Numbered from the stretch's first letter, positions 17,693 through 26,663 are shown. The stretch: DNA of 64,000 nucleotides from Hymenobacter gummosus (GCF_003970915.1 NZ_RXOF01000006.1:186001-250000); one strand, 5' to 3'. Program-made: numbers and translations. Notes: a model not told the origin generated them from the sequence alone.

Positions 17693-17960
17693 AGAGTGAG
17701 GAAGGAAGAAGCACGTCGTCCTGAGGCGCGGCCGGAGGACCTTCCTCGCACCCCGCGCCGCCGCTGATGCCACTGCACAAACATTGGACTGCAGCAACTG
17801 AAAAGCGCAGCCGCCACGCCCGGACGATGGGGCGTTGGTGGCTGCACTTTTATTGTTCTGCCTTCAGCAGCGGCACTTCGTAGGTCACGGCGGTGCGGGG
17901 CTCGAGGAGGGTGCTTCGGCCGCGCCTCAGGATGACGGGCTTCTTCCTTCCTCACTCTTC
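17691..17960. repeat. Nested inverted repeat with ~72-bp arms between convergent genes
   Basis: Left arm 17691-17762 and right arm 17889-17960 are reverse complements at roughly 85 percent by eye (GAAGAGTGAGGAAGGAAGAA against TTCTTCCTTCCTCACTCTTC at the outer ends). The stop codon of the MFS gene lies at the outer edge of the left arm. A second hairpin (17807-17845, GCAGCCGCCACGCCC with GGGGCGTTGGTGGCTGC) sits in the middle. No gene is in this space. Confidence 0.88.
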
Positions 17961-17970
17961 ATTCGCCCGC

Positions 17971-18567
17971 TCACTTCTGCTGCTTCACCGGGAACTTGTC
18001 GAGGATGTCGCGGGCGGATTCGGCGAAACGCTCCCCGGCGCGGGCGGGGTTGCTGACGGCGTCGGAGACGGAGCCGCGCCAGATCATGTTGTTGCTCTTC
18101 GCGTCGATGAAGTCGAGCACCAGCATGCCCTCCTGGTAGGTTTCGGTGCGGTAGCCGCTGGGGGCCTGGTACCAGTAGGTGTAGTTGACGGGGATGAGTG
18201 CGCCGCGGTAGCGCACCAGGTAGGGGTAGCTCACGGGCACGGCCGGGTTGGGCGGGTTGGCCACGGTGCGCTCGGCTTCCTCCACGTAGAGGTGGTAGGT
18301 CAGGTAGAGGTCGGGGCGGCCGGTGGTGGCGGGCGTGATGCCGCGCTTGGCCAGCTCGGCTTCGATGGCGGGGCGCAGCACGCCGTCCTGCAGCTGGCTG
18401 CGCAGGGCCGGGCCCTGGGTGCCGTCGGTTTTCACTTCGGTATCGGCCCAGGCGAAGGTGCGGTACTGCGTGTAGTCGACCCCGGCTTTTTCCTGCACGG
18501 TTACCGACGAGCAGGCACTGAGCCAGCCCAGCAGCAGCGCCAGGGCACTTATCAGGCGGAATTTCAT
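17971..18567 (-). CDS. DUF4136 lipoprotein
   Basis: 198 residues. The lipoprotein signal is MKFRLISALALLLGWLSAC, with lipidation at Cys19. The mature protein follows DUF4136: DYTQYRTFAWAD at the start, then LRPAIEAELAKRGI, DLYLTYHLY, and the late YQEGMLVLDFIDAKSNNMIWRGS segment. Family members sit in the periplasm or outer membrane of Bacteroidota and Proteobacteria with no proven function. It ends in the outer edge of the inverted repeat shared with the MFS gene. Confidence 0.92.
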   Translation of the reverse strand: MKFRLISALALLLGWLSACSSVTVQEKAGVDYTQYRTFAWADTEVKTDGTQGPALRSQLQDGVLRPAIEAELAKRGITPATTGRPDLYLTYHLYVEEAERTVANPPNPAVPVSYPYLVRYRGALIPVNYTYWYQAPSGYRTETYQEGMLVLDFIDAKSNNMIWRGSVSDAVSNPARAGERFAESARDILDKFPVKQQK

Positions 18568-18734
18568 GGTGAATCGGAATTGGTTGGAGAAAAGCGTGTC
18601 CTCTCTCCTACCCGGCTTACGGCCAATTGGTTGTAGTTGAGCCGCTATATAGTAGGGCGCGCCAGGGCAGTTTCCCGCCCGGCATCCGAATCAATTGGCG
18701 CGCCCGTATGTTGCTCCTCACGACGATGACAAGC

Positions 18735-19421
18735 ATGAAACCACTGTTGATACTGCTGCTGACGGCGCTGAGCACCGTCGGCTGCGAGGCCCGCTCCGGC
18801 GGCCCGGGCGCTGCCGCTCCCGCCGCTACTCCGCCCCAGGATGACCGCCGCTTTGCCGAGCTGCCCAAGCAGCAGGCGGGCGAGGCCGTGGCCACCTTCG
18901 CCAGCGGCTGCTACTGGTGCTCCGAGCACGTATTCGAGAGCCTGAAGGGCGTGCGCACCGTGGTGTCGGGTTACTCCGGCGGCACCGTGGCCAACCCCAC
19001 TTACGAGCAGGTAAGCCACGAAAACACCGGCCACGCCGAGTCGGTGCAGGTGTATTACGACCCGAAGGTCATCAGCTACGCCACGCTGGTGAAGGTGTTC
19101 TTCTTCCAGCACGACCCGACAACCCTGAACCGCCAGGGCCCCGACGTGGGCGAGTCGTACCGCTCGGTGGTGTTCTACCGCACGCCGCAGGAAAAGCAGC
19201 AGATTGACGCGGAAATCAAGCGCATTCAGGCCGCCAAGCTGTTTCCCAGCCCCGTGGTGACGCAGGTGCTGCCCTTCAAGGCCTTTTACCCGGCCGAGCG
19301 CTACCACCAGGATTACTTCCAGAACAACCCCGACAACCCCTACATCCGCAACGTGTCGACGCCGCGCTTCCAGCGCTTCGCCGAGAAGTTTCCGGAGCTG
19401 CTCAAGGAGCCGGTGAAGTAG
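18735..19421 (+). CDS. msrA: Peptide methionine-(S)-S-oxide reductase, lipoprotein form
   Basis: 228 residues. MsrA repairs oxidised methionine (S epimer) in proteins. The catalytic motif is GCYWCSE with Cys59 as the nucleophile and Cys62 two further on (most relatives have GCFWC). Family landmarks follow: VVSGYSGG, VSHENTGHAE, VYYDPK, FFFQHDPTTLNRQGPD, SYRSVVFYR, and the closing ERYHQDYFQNNP. The upstream part is a lipoprotein signal (MKPLLILLLTALSTVGC), so this copy acts in the periplasm or at the outer membrane. The ATG at 18735 was preferred over 18708 and 18726 because it gives a compact signal peptide. Recycling Cys beyond Cys62 are not obvious. Confidence 0.93.
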   Translation: MKPLLILLLTALSTVGCEARSGGPGAAAPAATPPQDDRRFAELPKQQAGEAVATFASGCYWCSEHVFESLKGVRTVVSGYSGGTVANPTYEQVSHENTGHAESVQVYYDPKVISYATLVKVFFFQHDPTTLNRQGPDVGESYRSVVFYRTPQEKQQIDAEIKRIQAAKLFPSPVVTQVLPFKAFYPAERYHQDYFQNNPDNPYIRNVSTPRFQRFAEKFPELLKEPVK

Positions 19422-19701
19422 GCCCGTCCGGCTGGCCTCTACCGCCGGTTTGAATTTGCAAACGGCCCCGCTGGCACTGCGCCGGCGGGGCCGTTCGGCG
19501 TTGTGGGTGGGACTCGACAGGGCCAGCCACCCTTCATGCTGCCGCGGTTTGCGTAGCGTCGTTCAAGGCCAGCTTCCCGGTAAGATTCAATTTTTCAGCC
19601 TCGCGTCGCCGTGGCTGCCCCGTATAGGCACAGTATAGTTACCCCGAAAGCACTCCGAACCAGCCATTGCGGGAAAATACCATAGCCCGCCCATGCCCGG
19701 C
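19422..19701. other. Intergenic region between msrA and a convergent gene
   Basis: No gene seen. A terminator hairpin at 19461-19495 (AACGGCCCCG with CGGGGCCGTT) closes msrA. The remainder, 19500-19700, shows no repeat or ORF I can support. Confidence 0.6.
19461..19495 (+). terminator. msrA terminator
   Basis: AACGGCCCCG(CTGG) pairs with (CCGG)CGGGGCCGTT around a short loop, 40 nt past the msrA stop. Confidence 0.7.
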
Positions 19702-22584
19702 TCAGATGCCAATATCCAGCACCAGCGGGTCGACCTGCCACTCGCCGGTGGTGAAGTTGCGCAGCACCCGCACGCCGGTTTGCAGCGGAGTGCGCAGGCG
19801 CAGCACGTTGAACACCACCGACACCGAGCCGCCCGCGGTGCGGAAGTCGCGCGTGGTGGGGCTGCCCAGGTTGCGCCCCCGGGCCACGTCGCCGAAGGCG
19901 GAGCCCTTCAGGCGCTGCACGTACAGCCAGCGGCCCAGGGCCCAGTGCGTATCGGCCAGGGGCAGGCGGTACTCGGCGCTGCCCACGGCCAGGCGGTCGA
20001 AGCCCACGTAGCCGGCGCCGCGGGGGTAGAACACGGCCGCGCTGAACAGGTACTCGCGCTGCTGCTGCCACTGGTAGCCGGCGCGCAGCCGCAGCGAGTG
20101 GTGCTTACCGATACCCGGGAAGTACGCCGAGCCAATCAGTCCGAGCTGCCGGGCATTGAGGCCGTGGCCGAAGGGCGTAGTGCGGCCCGTCACCAGCAAC
20201 GACTGTCCCCAGCGCGGGCCCACGTCGCGGGCACTCATTTTGAGCTGCCGGACGTAGCTGAGGCTGCCCTGCAGGGCGTGCAGCGGGTTGTTGGGGCCCA
20301 CCTCGGAGCGGCGGCGCAGGGGCAAATCGTAGTCGTATACTTGCTCGTGCAGGTAGTAAGCGCCCAGGGTCAGGGCCTGCAGGTACTTCGAGCGGGTGAG
20401 CGTGAGGGGCAGGCGCAGGCCGGTGGTCAGGCGGGTGTAGCGCCACCGGTCCTGCAGCAAGGAGTCGAGCGGCAGGCCCCGGTCGGCGTAAAGGCTGGCG
20501 CGGCGCCCGCCGTGGGTGACATCGAGGTCGAATACCGGGTAGCGGCCCTGGTAGCTGAGCCCGCCGAACAGGGCGGCGGTGCGCTCGGTCTGGTCGTAGA
20601 TCACGCCGGCAATGGCCTGGGTGGTGTTGAGGTAGTCCTGGGAGCGGACGCCCAAACTCAGCCCGGTGCCGCCGGGGCTCTGCACCAGCCCGTAGCTGAA
20701 CACGTTGAAGGCGTGGGCCAGCGGCCGGTAGCGCTGCACCGCAAAGCGCCCGGCCGAGTCGGGCCGCGCCAGCTGGGGGCGCAGCTGCGGGGCGCCGGGG
20801 TCGGTAGCCGTGAGCTGCCGGGAGTACAGCCGCTCGGGGTCGGCGGCGGGCGGGGTCACGGGCGTCCAGCGGGCCGGCTCCAGGGGCATTTCCACGATGC
20901 GGCTGCCCTGGGCCCGAAACTCGTGGAAGGCCAGGTGGCGGCCGTCGGGGGCCGGGGCGGCGTGGTAGGCCCCGAGCGGGCGACTGGTCACCTGGTAGGC
21001 CTGGCCCGAGCGCACGTCCACGGCGAAAAGGTTGTCGATGCCCGCCTGCGGGGAGTTGTAGAGCACGTAGTCCTGCCAGGGCATGGGCGCCGACAGGTTC
21101 ACGTTGGCCACGGGCAGCAGGTCGCGGCGGGTGCCGGCGGCGGGGTCAAGCAGCTCGATGGTCTTGCCTTCGGGCCGCAGCACCACGGCGGCAATGCGCT
21201 GCCCGTCGGGCAGGAAGCGGGGCTGCAGGTACAGGTGGTTCTGGGGGTTGGGCAGCTCCTGCAGCACGGCGCCGGTGCCGGCATCGAGCACCACGAGGTG
21301 GTGGCGGTACTGCGCGTCGGTGCTGGTGGCCACGAGGCGGCGGCCGTCGGGCGAGAGGGCGGCCGAGGTGTAGCGCGTGCGGCGGGTGAGGCGGGTGAGG
21401 CGGCCGGTGGCCAGGTCGAGCACCCGCAGCTCGGAGTACTGCCGCTGGCCCCAGCGCGCATCGGGCTGGTACTCGGGCCACACGGCTTTACCGGCGGCCA
21501 CGCTCAGCGCCTCGGGCAGGTGAATCAGCCCCGGCACAAACACGCGCTGCTCCCGCCCGCCGCGGCCCAGGTGCACCCACTGGGCAATGTCGCCCAGCCC
21601 CGACTTGAGGGCCAGCACGGTGCTGTCGGTGAGGTACTGCGGGTATTCGTAGTTGGTGTAGACTTTCGTCCCGGCCTGCCCGCGCAGGTCGGTGGCCTCG
21701 GTCAGCACCAGCCCGGCCTGCTGGGCGCGCCAGGTGGAGTCGGCTTCCTGCATGGCCCGCGCGTAGAGCTGCTCCACCCGCAGCCCGGTGGTGCGCCGGA
21801 TGCCGTCGGAAAACGAGAACGGGTAGAACGGAAAGCGGTAGTAGTGGTCGAGGGCCCGGTCCCAGGCGTCGGGGCCGTAGTGGTTCTTGAGGTACGAAGT
21901 GAGGAAGTAGCCCAGGGTGTACCAGTTGGGCACTTGGTGGCGGAACGAGCCGTTGACGGCCTCTTGGTAGGAGTAGCGGCGCCCGGCCAGCAGGTTGGCG
22001 CGCAGGCCCACGTCGAAGCCCGGAATGCGCCCCCGGCCGCTGCGGGTGAGGGCCGTTTCGGTGCCCACCGCGTCGCCCTCGAAAAACCACGGCGGCAGCC
22101 CCACCGACATAACGCCCAGCGCGCCTTCGCCCAGCAGCGGCACCAGCACCCGTCCCAAGCCTTGCCGGGCCTTGTCGAACTGCCCTACGTGGCGGAACTC
22201 GTGCACCACCAGCTGGTCGAGCCAGTCGACGGTGCCCAAGCTGGCCTCCTGGGGCGGGGTGGTGAAAAACTCGGCGTGGCGGGGCAGAAAGGTCACGAAG
22301 CCGTTGCTGACCGTCGTCTGCGTCTGCAGCACCACCGTCAGGGGCCGGGCCGTCACGCCCAGGGAGCGGGTGCCGGCGGCGTGGGCCTGCTCCAGGCGCC
22401 GGGCCGTGTGCTGGGCCGCCGAGTCGAAACCCGCGGGGTAGAGCACCCGGAAGTGGGGGGTGCGCACCCGCTGCCAGCGCAGGTCGGGCGGGTTTTGGTC
22501 GAGGATGGGCAGGGTTTGGGCGGCGGCCGCGCCGGCCAGCAGCAGAGCGGCCGGCAGTGCCAGGGCGAAAAAGCGGAGCATCAC
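19702..22584 (-). CDS. Secreted gluzincin-like protein with TolB propeller and C-terminal barrel
   Basis: 960 residues with a signal peptide (MMLRFFALALPAALLLAG, then AAAAQ). Residues about 35-300 look like a peptidase-MA domain: RWQRVRTPHFRVLYPAG, then LDQLVVHEFRHVGQFDKAR carrying HExxH (HEFRH), then PPWFFEGDAVGTE, which supplies the third ligand Glu. Residues about 300-600 contain TolB/WD40-like propeller blades (LSPDGRRLVATS, APDGRHLAFHE). The last ~330 residues alternate polar and apolar positions with many aromatic ends and close with VDPLVLDIGI, like an outer-membrane barrel. Likely a surface-anchored, possibly proteolytic, outer-membrane protein. Substrate unknown. Confidence 0.82.
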   Translation of the reverse strand: MMLRFFALALPAALLLAGAAAAQTLPILDQNPPDLRWQRVRTPHFRVLYPAGFDSAAQHTARRLEQAHAAGTRSLGVTARPLTVVLQTQTTVSNGFVTFLPRHAEFFTTPPQEASLGTVDWLDQLVVHEFRHVGQFDKARQGLGRVLVPLLGEGALGVMSVGLPPWFFEGDAVGTETALTRSGRGRIPGFDVGLRANLLAGRRYSYQEAVNGSFRHQVPNWYTLGYFLTSYLKNHYGPDAWDRALDHYYRFPFYPFSFSDGIRRTTGLRVEQLYARAMQEADSTWRAQQAGLVLTEATDLRGQAGTKVYTNYEYPQYLTDSTVLALKSGLGDIAQWVHLGRGGREQRVFVPGLIHLPEALSVAAGKAVWPEYQPDARWGQRQYSELRVLDLATGRLTRLTRRTRYTSAALSPDGRRLVATSTDAQYRHHLVVLDAGTGAVLQELPNPQNHLYLQPRFLPDGQRIAAVVLRPEGKTIELLDPAAGTRRDLLPVANVNLSAPMPWQDYVLYNSPQAGIDNLFAVDVRSGQAYQVTSRPLGAYHAAPAPDGRHLAFHEFRAQGSRIVEMPLEPARWTPVTPPAADPERLYSRQLTATDPGAPQLRPQLARPDSAGRFAVQRYRPLAHAFNVFSYGLVQSPGGTGLSLGVRSQDYLNTTQAIAGVIYDQTERTAALFGGLSYQGRYPVFDLDVTHGGRRASLYADRGLPLDSLLQDRWRYTRLTTGLRLPLTLTRSKYLQALTLGAYYLHEQVYDYDLPLRRRSEVGPNNPLHALQGSLSYVRQLKMSARDVGPRWGQSLLVTGRTTPFGHGLNARQLGLIGSAYFPGIGKHHSLRLRAGYQWQQQREYLFSAAVFYPRGAGYVGFDRLAVGSAEYRLPLADTHWALGRWLYVQRLKGSAFGDVARGRNLGSPTTRDFRTAGGSVSVVFNVLRLRTPLQTGVRVLRNFTTGEWQVDPLVLDIGI

Positions 22585-22620
22585 CGGTAAAGCTGCGGCC
22601 GGACCGGCGCATTTGCAACT

Positions 22621-23022
22621 CTACGGCCCCTCGGCGGCGCGCAGCCAGGCCACGGCCTCGGCGTAGTCGTCGAACAGGCGGGTGTGGGGCCGCTCGGTGT
22701 AGGCCACGGCCTGACTGCTGCTCAGCCGGCCGTACATGCTGCGGGCGTTGATCCAGGCCAAGTGCCGCACCCCGGCCGCGTCGAGCTGGGGCATGAAGGT
22801 GCGGCCCACCCACTCGGCGGCCTCGGCCCAGAGCGAGCAAACCAGGCGGTTGTCGTTCAGAATCCGGCAGTAGCCGGTTTGCTGCAGGCAGTCGAGGATG
22901 GCGGCGCAGCCGCCCTGCACGGCCGGCAAACCGGGCACGTGCCGCCAGTTGGCGTACAGCCAACCGTGGTATTCATCCGCTTCAATACTCAGCGTGGGAG
23001 AATGATAGAGGAGCCGTAGCAT
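22621..23022 (-). CDS. STAS/SpoIIAA-like small protein, paralog 3 of 4
   Basis: 133 residues from MLRLLYHSPT; the start was chosen by alignment with the neighbouring paralog (MAERLLYRDA). Family pattern: GWLYANWRHV, RILNDNRLV, WAEAAEWVGRTFMPQLDAAG, VRHLAWINARSMYGRLS and the final helix YAEAVAWLRA. It lies 47 nt from the next paralog, with the same orientation, so this is a tandem pair. Downstream and in the same direction is the gluzincin/barrel gene, 36 nt away. Confidence 0.78.
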   Translation of the reverse strand: MLRLLYHSPTLSIEADEYHGWLYANWRHVPGLPAVQGGCAAILDCLQQTGYCRILNDNRLVCSLWAEAAEWVGRTFMPQLDAAGVRHLAWINARSMYGRLSSSQAVAYTERPHTRLFDDYAEAVAWLRAAEGP

Positions 23023-23069
23023 ACCGCAAGACAACAATAACAGGTGCGGCAAATTGCAGCTTCGGAGGG

Positions 23070-23465
23070 CTAGATCTGGCGCAGCCAGGTGCGGGCCGCC
23101 TCGATGCTGTCAAAAGTTCTTACGACGGGCTTGGCGGTGTGTTGCAGGGTGAGGTCGGTGCTCAGGCGGCTGTACACGTTGGGCGAGTACACCCAGGCAA
23201 AATATTCCAGGCCAGCCTCAATCATAAGCGGAAACCACACCCTGCCACCCCATTCGGCCGCATCGGCCCAGGTGGTCTGCACCCGGCGGTTGTCGTTGAG
23301 CACTTTACGGCAGCCCTGCTGCCGCAGCAGCTCCAGCATGCGCAGCGCCCCGGCCTGCACCGTAAAGGCGTCCTGCTCGGCCTGCCATTCGGCCAATAGC
23401 CACTGCTCGGCTTCGTCGTAAGCCACACTGATGACAGCGTCGCGGTAAAGTAAACGTTCGGCCAT
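23070..23465 (-). CDS. STAS/SpoIIAA-like small protein, paralog 4 of 4
   Basis: 131 residues. It carries the clearest version of the family pattern: QWLLAEWQAEQD, RKVLNDNRRVQTTW, DAAEWGGRVWFPLMIEAG, LEYFAWVYSPNVYSRLS and IEAARTWLRQI. It is first in a possible three-gene unit with 22621 and 19702, and divergent from the six-PAS kinase. The pairing with a sensor kinase hints at a regulatory role, but nothing in the protein proves it. Confidence 0.78.
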   Translation of the reverse strand: MAERLLYRDAVISVAYDEAEQWLLAEWQAEQDAFTVQAGALRMLELLRQQGCRKVLNDNRRVQTTWADAAEWGGRVWFPLMIEAGLEYFAWVYSPNVYSRLSTDLTLQHTAKPVVRTFDSIEAARTWLRQI

Positions 23466-23603
23466 GCAAAGCGGGGGAAGTCGAACCTACTCGTACGGCC
23501 GGCGGACGAACCGGGTTGCCGCTTTTCTGCAAGCCGGGCGAAATAATTCAATCTTCTTTCCAAATCCGCCGGCCAAATGGGCCGGTGGCCGGGCGCGGGC
23601 GCG

Positions 23604-23611
23604 TATCTTTG
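23604..23611 (+). promoter_or_regulatory. -7 box of the PAS kinase promoter
   Basis: TATCTTTG matches the Bacteroidota TAnnTTTG consensus exactly, 40 nt before the ATG. No TTTG is visible at the expected -33 position. Confidence 0.45.
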
Positions 23612-23650
23612 AGAAAGGCAACTCGTCCATTTCCCCTCATCCGCGCTGCC

Positions 23651-26600
23651 ATGCCCTCGCTTTCCGCCCCCGATTTCGGGCTGCTGTTCGACGCCCTGTC
23701 GACGCCCTGCTTAGCCCTGGCGCCCGACCAGACGGTGGCGGCGGCCAACGCGGCCGTGGGCGCCTGGCTGGGCTGCGCGCCCGCCGAGCTGCTGGGCCGG
23801 CCGGCCGATGCGGTGCTGCCCCTGCTCGAAGATGGGGCCAGCTGGGCTACGCTGCTGCTGGCCCCGCCCGCGGCGCCGGCCACCATCGGGGTGCGCGCGG
23901 CCGACGGTGCCGCCCGCGCCCTCACCTTGCAGGCCGTGAGGACCAATGGGCACGGGGGCTACGTGCTGGCCCAGGCCGCCCCGGCGCCGCCCGCCCCCGA
24001 GCCGCCCCGGCCGCCCGAGTCCTTCCGCTTTCTGAGCGAGTTTATCCCGCAGCTGGTCTGGACCACCGACGCCCAGGGCCGGCACGACTATTTCAGCCCC
24101 CGCTGGCTCGACTACACCGGCCACGCCGGCCTGGCCGCCCCCGACCCCAGCTGGACCGCGCAGCTGTACCCGGCCGACCAGCCCGCCGCCCGCCACCGCT
24201 GGCAGCAGGCCCTGAGCAGCGGCGAGCCGTACCGGGCCGAGCTGCGCCTGCGCAGCCACGACGGCCGCTTCCGCTGGTTTCTGGTGCAAGCCCTGCCCCT
24301 GCACGACGCCCACGGCCGCATCAGCCAGTGGCTGGGCACCTGCACCGACGTGGACGACGCCAAGCGCGTGCAGCAGCGCCTGCTGGCCAAGGACCAGCAG
24401 CTGCAGCAGATTCTGGGACAGGTGCCGGCCTACGTGGCCACCGTGTTCGGCACCGACCACATCGTGTCCTTCGCCACGCCCAACTTTCTGGAGCTGCTCG
24501 GCGGACGCCTGCGCGTGGGCTGGCCCCTGGCCCAGAGCGTGCCCGAGCTGGCCGGCCAGGGTCTGCTGGCCCTCTTCGACGAGGCCTACCGCCAGGGCCG
24601 CCCCCTGCAGGAGCAGGCCCGCCCCATCAGCTGGGTGAATGCCCAGACCCAGCAGCGCGTGCAGCGCTACTACGATTTGACCCTGCAGCCCCTGCCGGGC
24701 GGGCAGGGCCAGATTCAGGGCGTGCTCTTCTTCGCCGTCGACGTGACGGCCCAGGTGCAGGCCCGGCAGCGCCACGAGCGGCTCACGGCCACCGTGCGCC
24801 GCCGCGACGAGCAGGTGCGGGCCATGACGGAGGCTCTGCCGCTGATCAGCTTCAGCCAGGCGCCGAACGGCCGCCTGGTGTACGTGAGTCCGCAGTGGTC
24901 GGCCTTTACGGGTGCCCCGGCCAAGCCGCCCCGTGGCCAGGACTGGCGCACCTTTGTGCACCCCGACGACTACCCCACCGTGGCCGGCTCCTTCGTGCGG
25001 GCGCGCCGCGACCGGCAGCCCTGGACCAGCCAGCTGCGCCTGCGCGCTGCCGACGGGCAGTACCGCTGGCACCTGGCCCGCTCGCTGCCGGTGTTCGACG
25101 AGCAGCAGCGCCTGAGCCGCTGGTACGGCACCCTTACCGACGTGCACGAGCAGCAGGAGCTGGCCGAGCGCCTGCGCCACAGCGAGCAGCAGTTCCGCTT
25201 CCTGGCCGACACCGTGCCGCTGTTTACCTGGACGGCCACGCCCGCGGGCCAGATCGACTACGCCAACCAACGCTTCCTCGACTACACCGGTCAGACGCCC
25301 GGCGAGGTAGCCCGCGGCGGCTGGCTGGCCTTGGTGCACCCCGACGAGCAGGACCTCACGCGCCAGCGCTGGGCCGAAAGCATGCGCACCGGCCAGGACT
25401 GCGAGGTGGAGCACCGCGTGCGCGGCACCGATGGGCTCTACCGCTGGTTTCTGGTGCGGGCCACCGCCATGCGCGACGCCGAGGGCCGCATCGTGAAGTG
25501 GTACGGCTCCAGCACCGACATCCACGAGCAGCGCGCCCTGCAGGACGAGCTGCGCCGCTCCGAGGAGCAGTTCCGCTTCCTGGCCGACAGCCTCACCAAC
25601 CTCATCTGGATTGTGGAGCCCGACGGCACCATCAGCCACTTCAACCAGCGCTGGGTGGAGTACACCGGCCGCAGCCTGGAAGCGTCGCTGCACTGGGGCT
25701 GGCAGGACCTGGTGGACCCCGAGGACCAGGAACGCACGCTCGCGCGCTTCCGCCAGCACATGGCCTCGGGCGAGCCGTACGAAAACGAGGACCGGGTGCG
25801 CCGCCACGACGGGCAGTACCGCTGGCACCTGCACCGCGCCCTGCCCCTGCGCGACGCCGACGGCCGCATCCTGCGCTGGTTTGGCTCCAGCACCGACATC
25901 GACGACTACAAGCGCTTTCAGCACGAGCTGGAGGCGCGCAACGCCGAGCTGTTGCGCATCAACCAGGACCTGGACAACTTCGTGTACACCGCCTCGCACG
26001 ACTTGCGCCAGCCCATCGACAACATGGCCGGCATCTTCCAGGAGCTGACGCGCTCGGCCCGCTACGACGACCCCGACGCGCCGGCTCTGCTCACCATGTT
26101 CGAGCACTCCCTGGAGCAGATTTACACCACCATCAAGGAGCTGGCGGCCCTGGTGCAGACGCAGAAGCAGAGCATGCTGGCCGCCCCCGAGCAGGTGCGC
26201 CTGGAGCGCCTGACGCAGGAAGTGCTGCACAGCATCGGCGAGCAGGTGCGCACGGTGGGCGCCGTGGTCGAGACGGATTTTTCCCAGGTGCCGGCCGTGG
26301 AATTCGTGCGGCCCAACCTGCAGAGCGTGCTCTATAACCTGCTCTCGAATGCCGTGAAGTACCACGACCCCAGCCGCCCGCCCCGCATCCGGGTGTGGAC
26401 CGAGCGCGACGCCGCCGGCCGCCCGGTGCTGACGGTGCAGGACAACGGCCTGGGCATTGATTTGTCGCGCCACGGCACCGAGCTGTTCCAGCTGTTCCGC
26501 CGCTTCCACGACCACGTGCCCGGCTCCGGCACCGGCCTCTATTTGGTGCAGCGGCTGGTGCAGGCCCACGGCGGCGAGCTGCTGGTGGAAAGCACGCCCG

Positions 26601-26659
26601 GCGTGGGCACCACCTTCCGGGTGCGGCTGCCGAAGGATAGCGGGACGCTGGCAGAGTAA
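23651..26659 (+). CDS. Cytoplasmic sensor histidine kinase with six PAS domains
   Basis: 1,002 residues, no membrane segment. Six PAS-like domains in tandem start near residues 12, 122, 260, 395, 515 and 640. The second, fourth, fifth and sixth keep the PAS/PAC pattern, with FRFL or an equivalent and a closing WYGSSTDIHEQ or like it. A HisKA-type helix follows with the phospho-acceptor His783 in ASHDLRQPI. The ATPase domain has the N box NLLSNAVKYHD, G1 DNGLGIDL and G2 GTGLYLVQRLV. No receiver domain or response regulator is nearby, so it is an orphan kinase. It should sense cytoplasmic small ligands, redox or light; no haem or flavin ligand can be assigned by eye. The start at MPSLSAPDFG was chosen because the upstream frame crosses the promoter. 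Confidence 0.9.
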   Translation: MPSLSAPDFGLLFDALSTPCLALAPDQTVAAANAAVGAWLGCAPAELLGRPADAVLPLLEDGASWATLLLAPPAAPATIGVRAADGAARALTLQAVRTNGHGGYVLAQAAPAPPAPEPPRPPESFRFLSEFIPQLVWTTDAQGRHDYFSPRWLDYTGHAGLAAPDPSWTAQLYPADQPAARHRWQQALSSGEPYRAELRLRSHDGRFRWFLVQALPLHDAHGRISQWLGTCTDVDDAKRVQQRLLAKDQQLQQILGQVPAYVATVFGTDHIVSFATPNFLELLGGRLRVGWPLAQSVPELAGQGLLALFDEAYRQGRPLQEQARPISWVNAQTQQRVQRYYDLTLQPLPGGQGQIQGVLFFAVDVTAQVQARQRHERLTATVRRRDEQVRAMTEALPLISFSQAPNGRLVYVSPQWSAFTGAPAKPPRGQDWRTFVHPDDYPTVAGSFVRARRDRQPWTSQLRLRAADGQYRWHLARSLPVFDEQQRLSRWYGTLTDVHEQQELAERLRHSEQQFRFLADTVPLFTWTATPAGQIDYANQRFLDYTGQTPGEVARGGWLALVHPDEQDLTRQRWAESMRTGQDCEVEHRVRGTDGLYRWFLVRATAMRDAEGRIVKWYGSSTDIHEQRALQDELRRSEEQFRFLADSLTNLIWIVEPDGTISHFNQRWVEYTGRSLEASLHWGWQDLVDPEDQERTLARFRQHMASGEPYENEDRVRRHDGQYRWHLHRALPLRDADGRILRWFGSSTDIDDYKRFQHELEARNAELLRINQDLDNFVYTASHDLRQPIDNMAGIFQELTRSARYDDPDAPALLTMFEHSLEQIYTTIKELAALVQTQKQSMLAAPEQVRLERLTQEVLHSIGEQVRTVGAVVETDFSQVPAVEFVRPNLQSVLYNLLSNAVKYHDPSRPPRIRVWTERDAAGRPVLTVQDNGLGIDLSRHGTELFQLFRRFHDHVPGSGTGLYLVQRLVQAHGGELLVESTPGVGTTFRVRLPKDSGTLAE

Positions 26660-26663
26660 GCTG

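Noticed and set aside
19693-22590. A 965-residue plus-strand ORF antisense to the gluzincin/barrel gene
   Set aside because: It is a mirror of the minus-strand gene caused by high G+C at third positions. The composition (Val/Gly/His-rich, no folds) is that of a shadow frame, while the minus strand has a signal peptide and motifs.
23464-26337. A long plus-strand ORF in another frame of the kinase gene
   Set aside because: It is Ala/Arg/Pro-rich throughout, with no domain; the overlapping kinase frame has six PAS domains and a complete ATPase.
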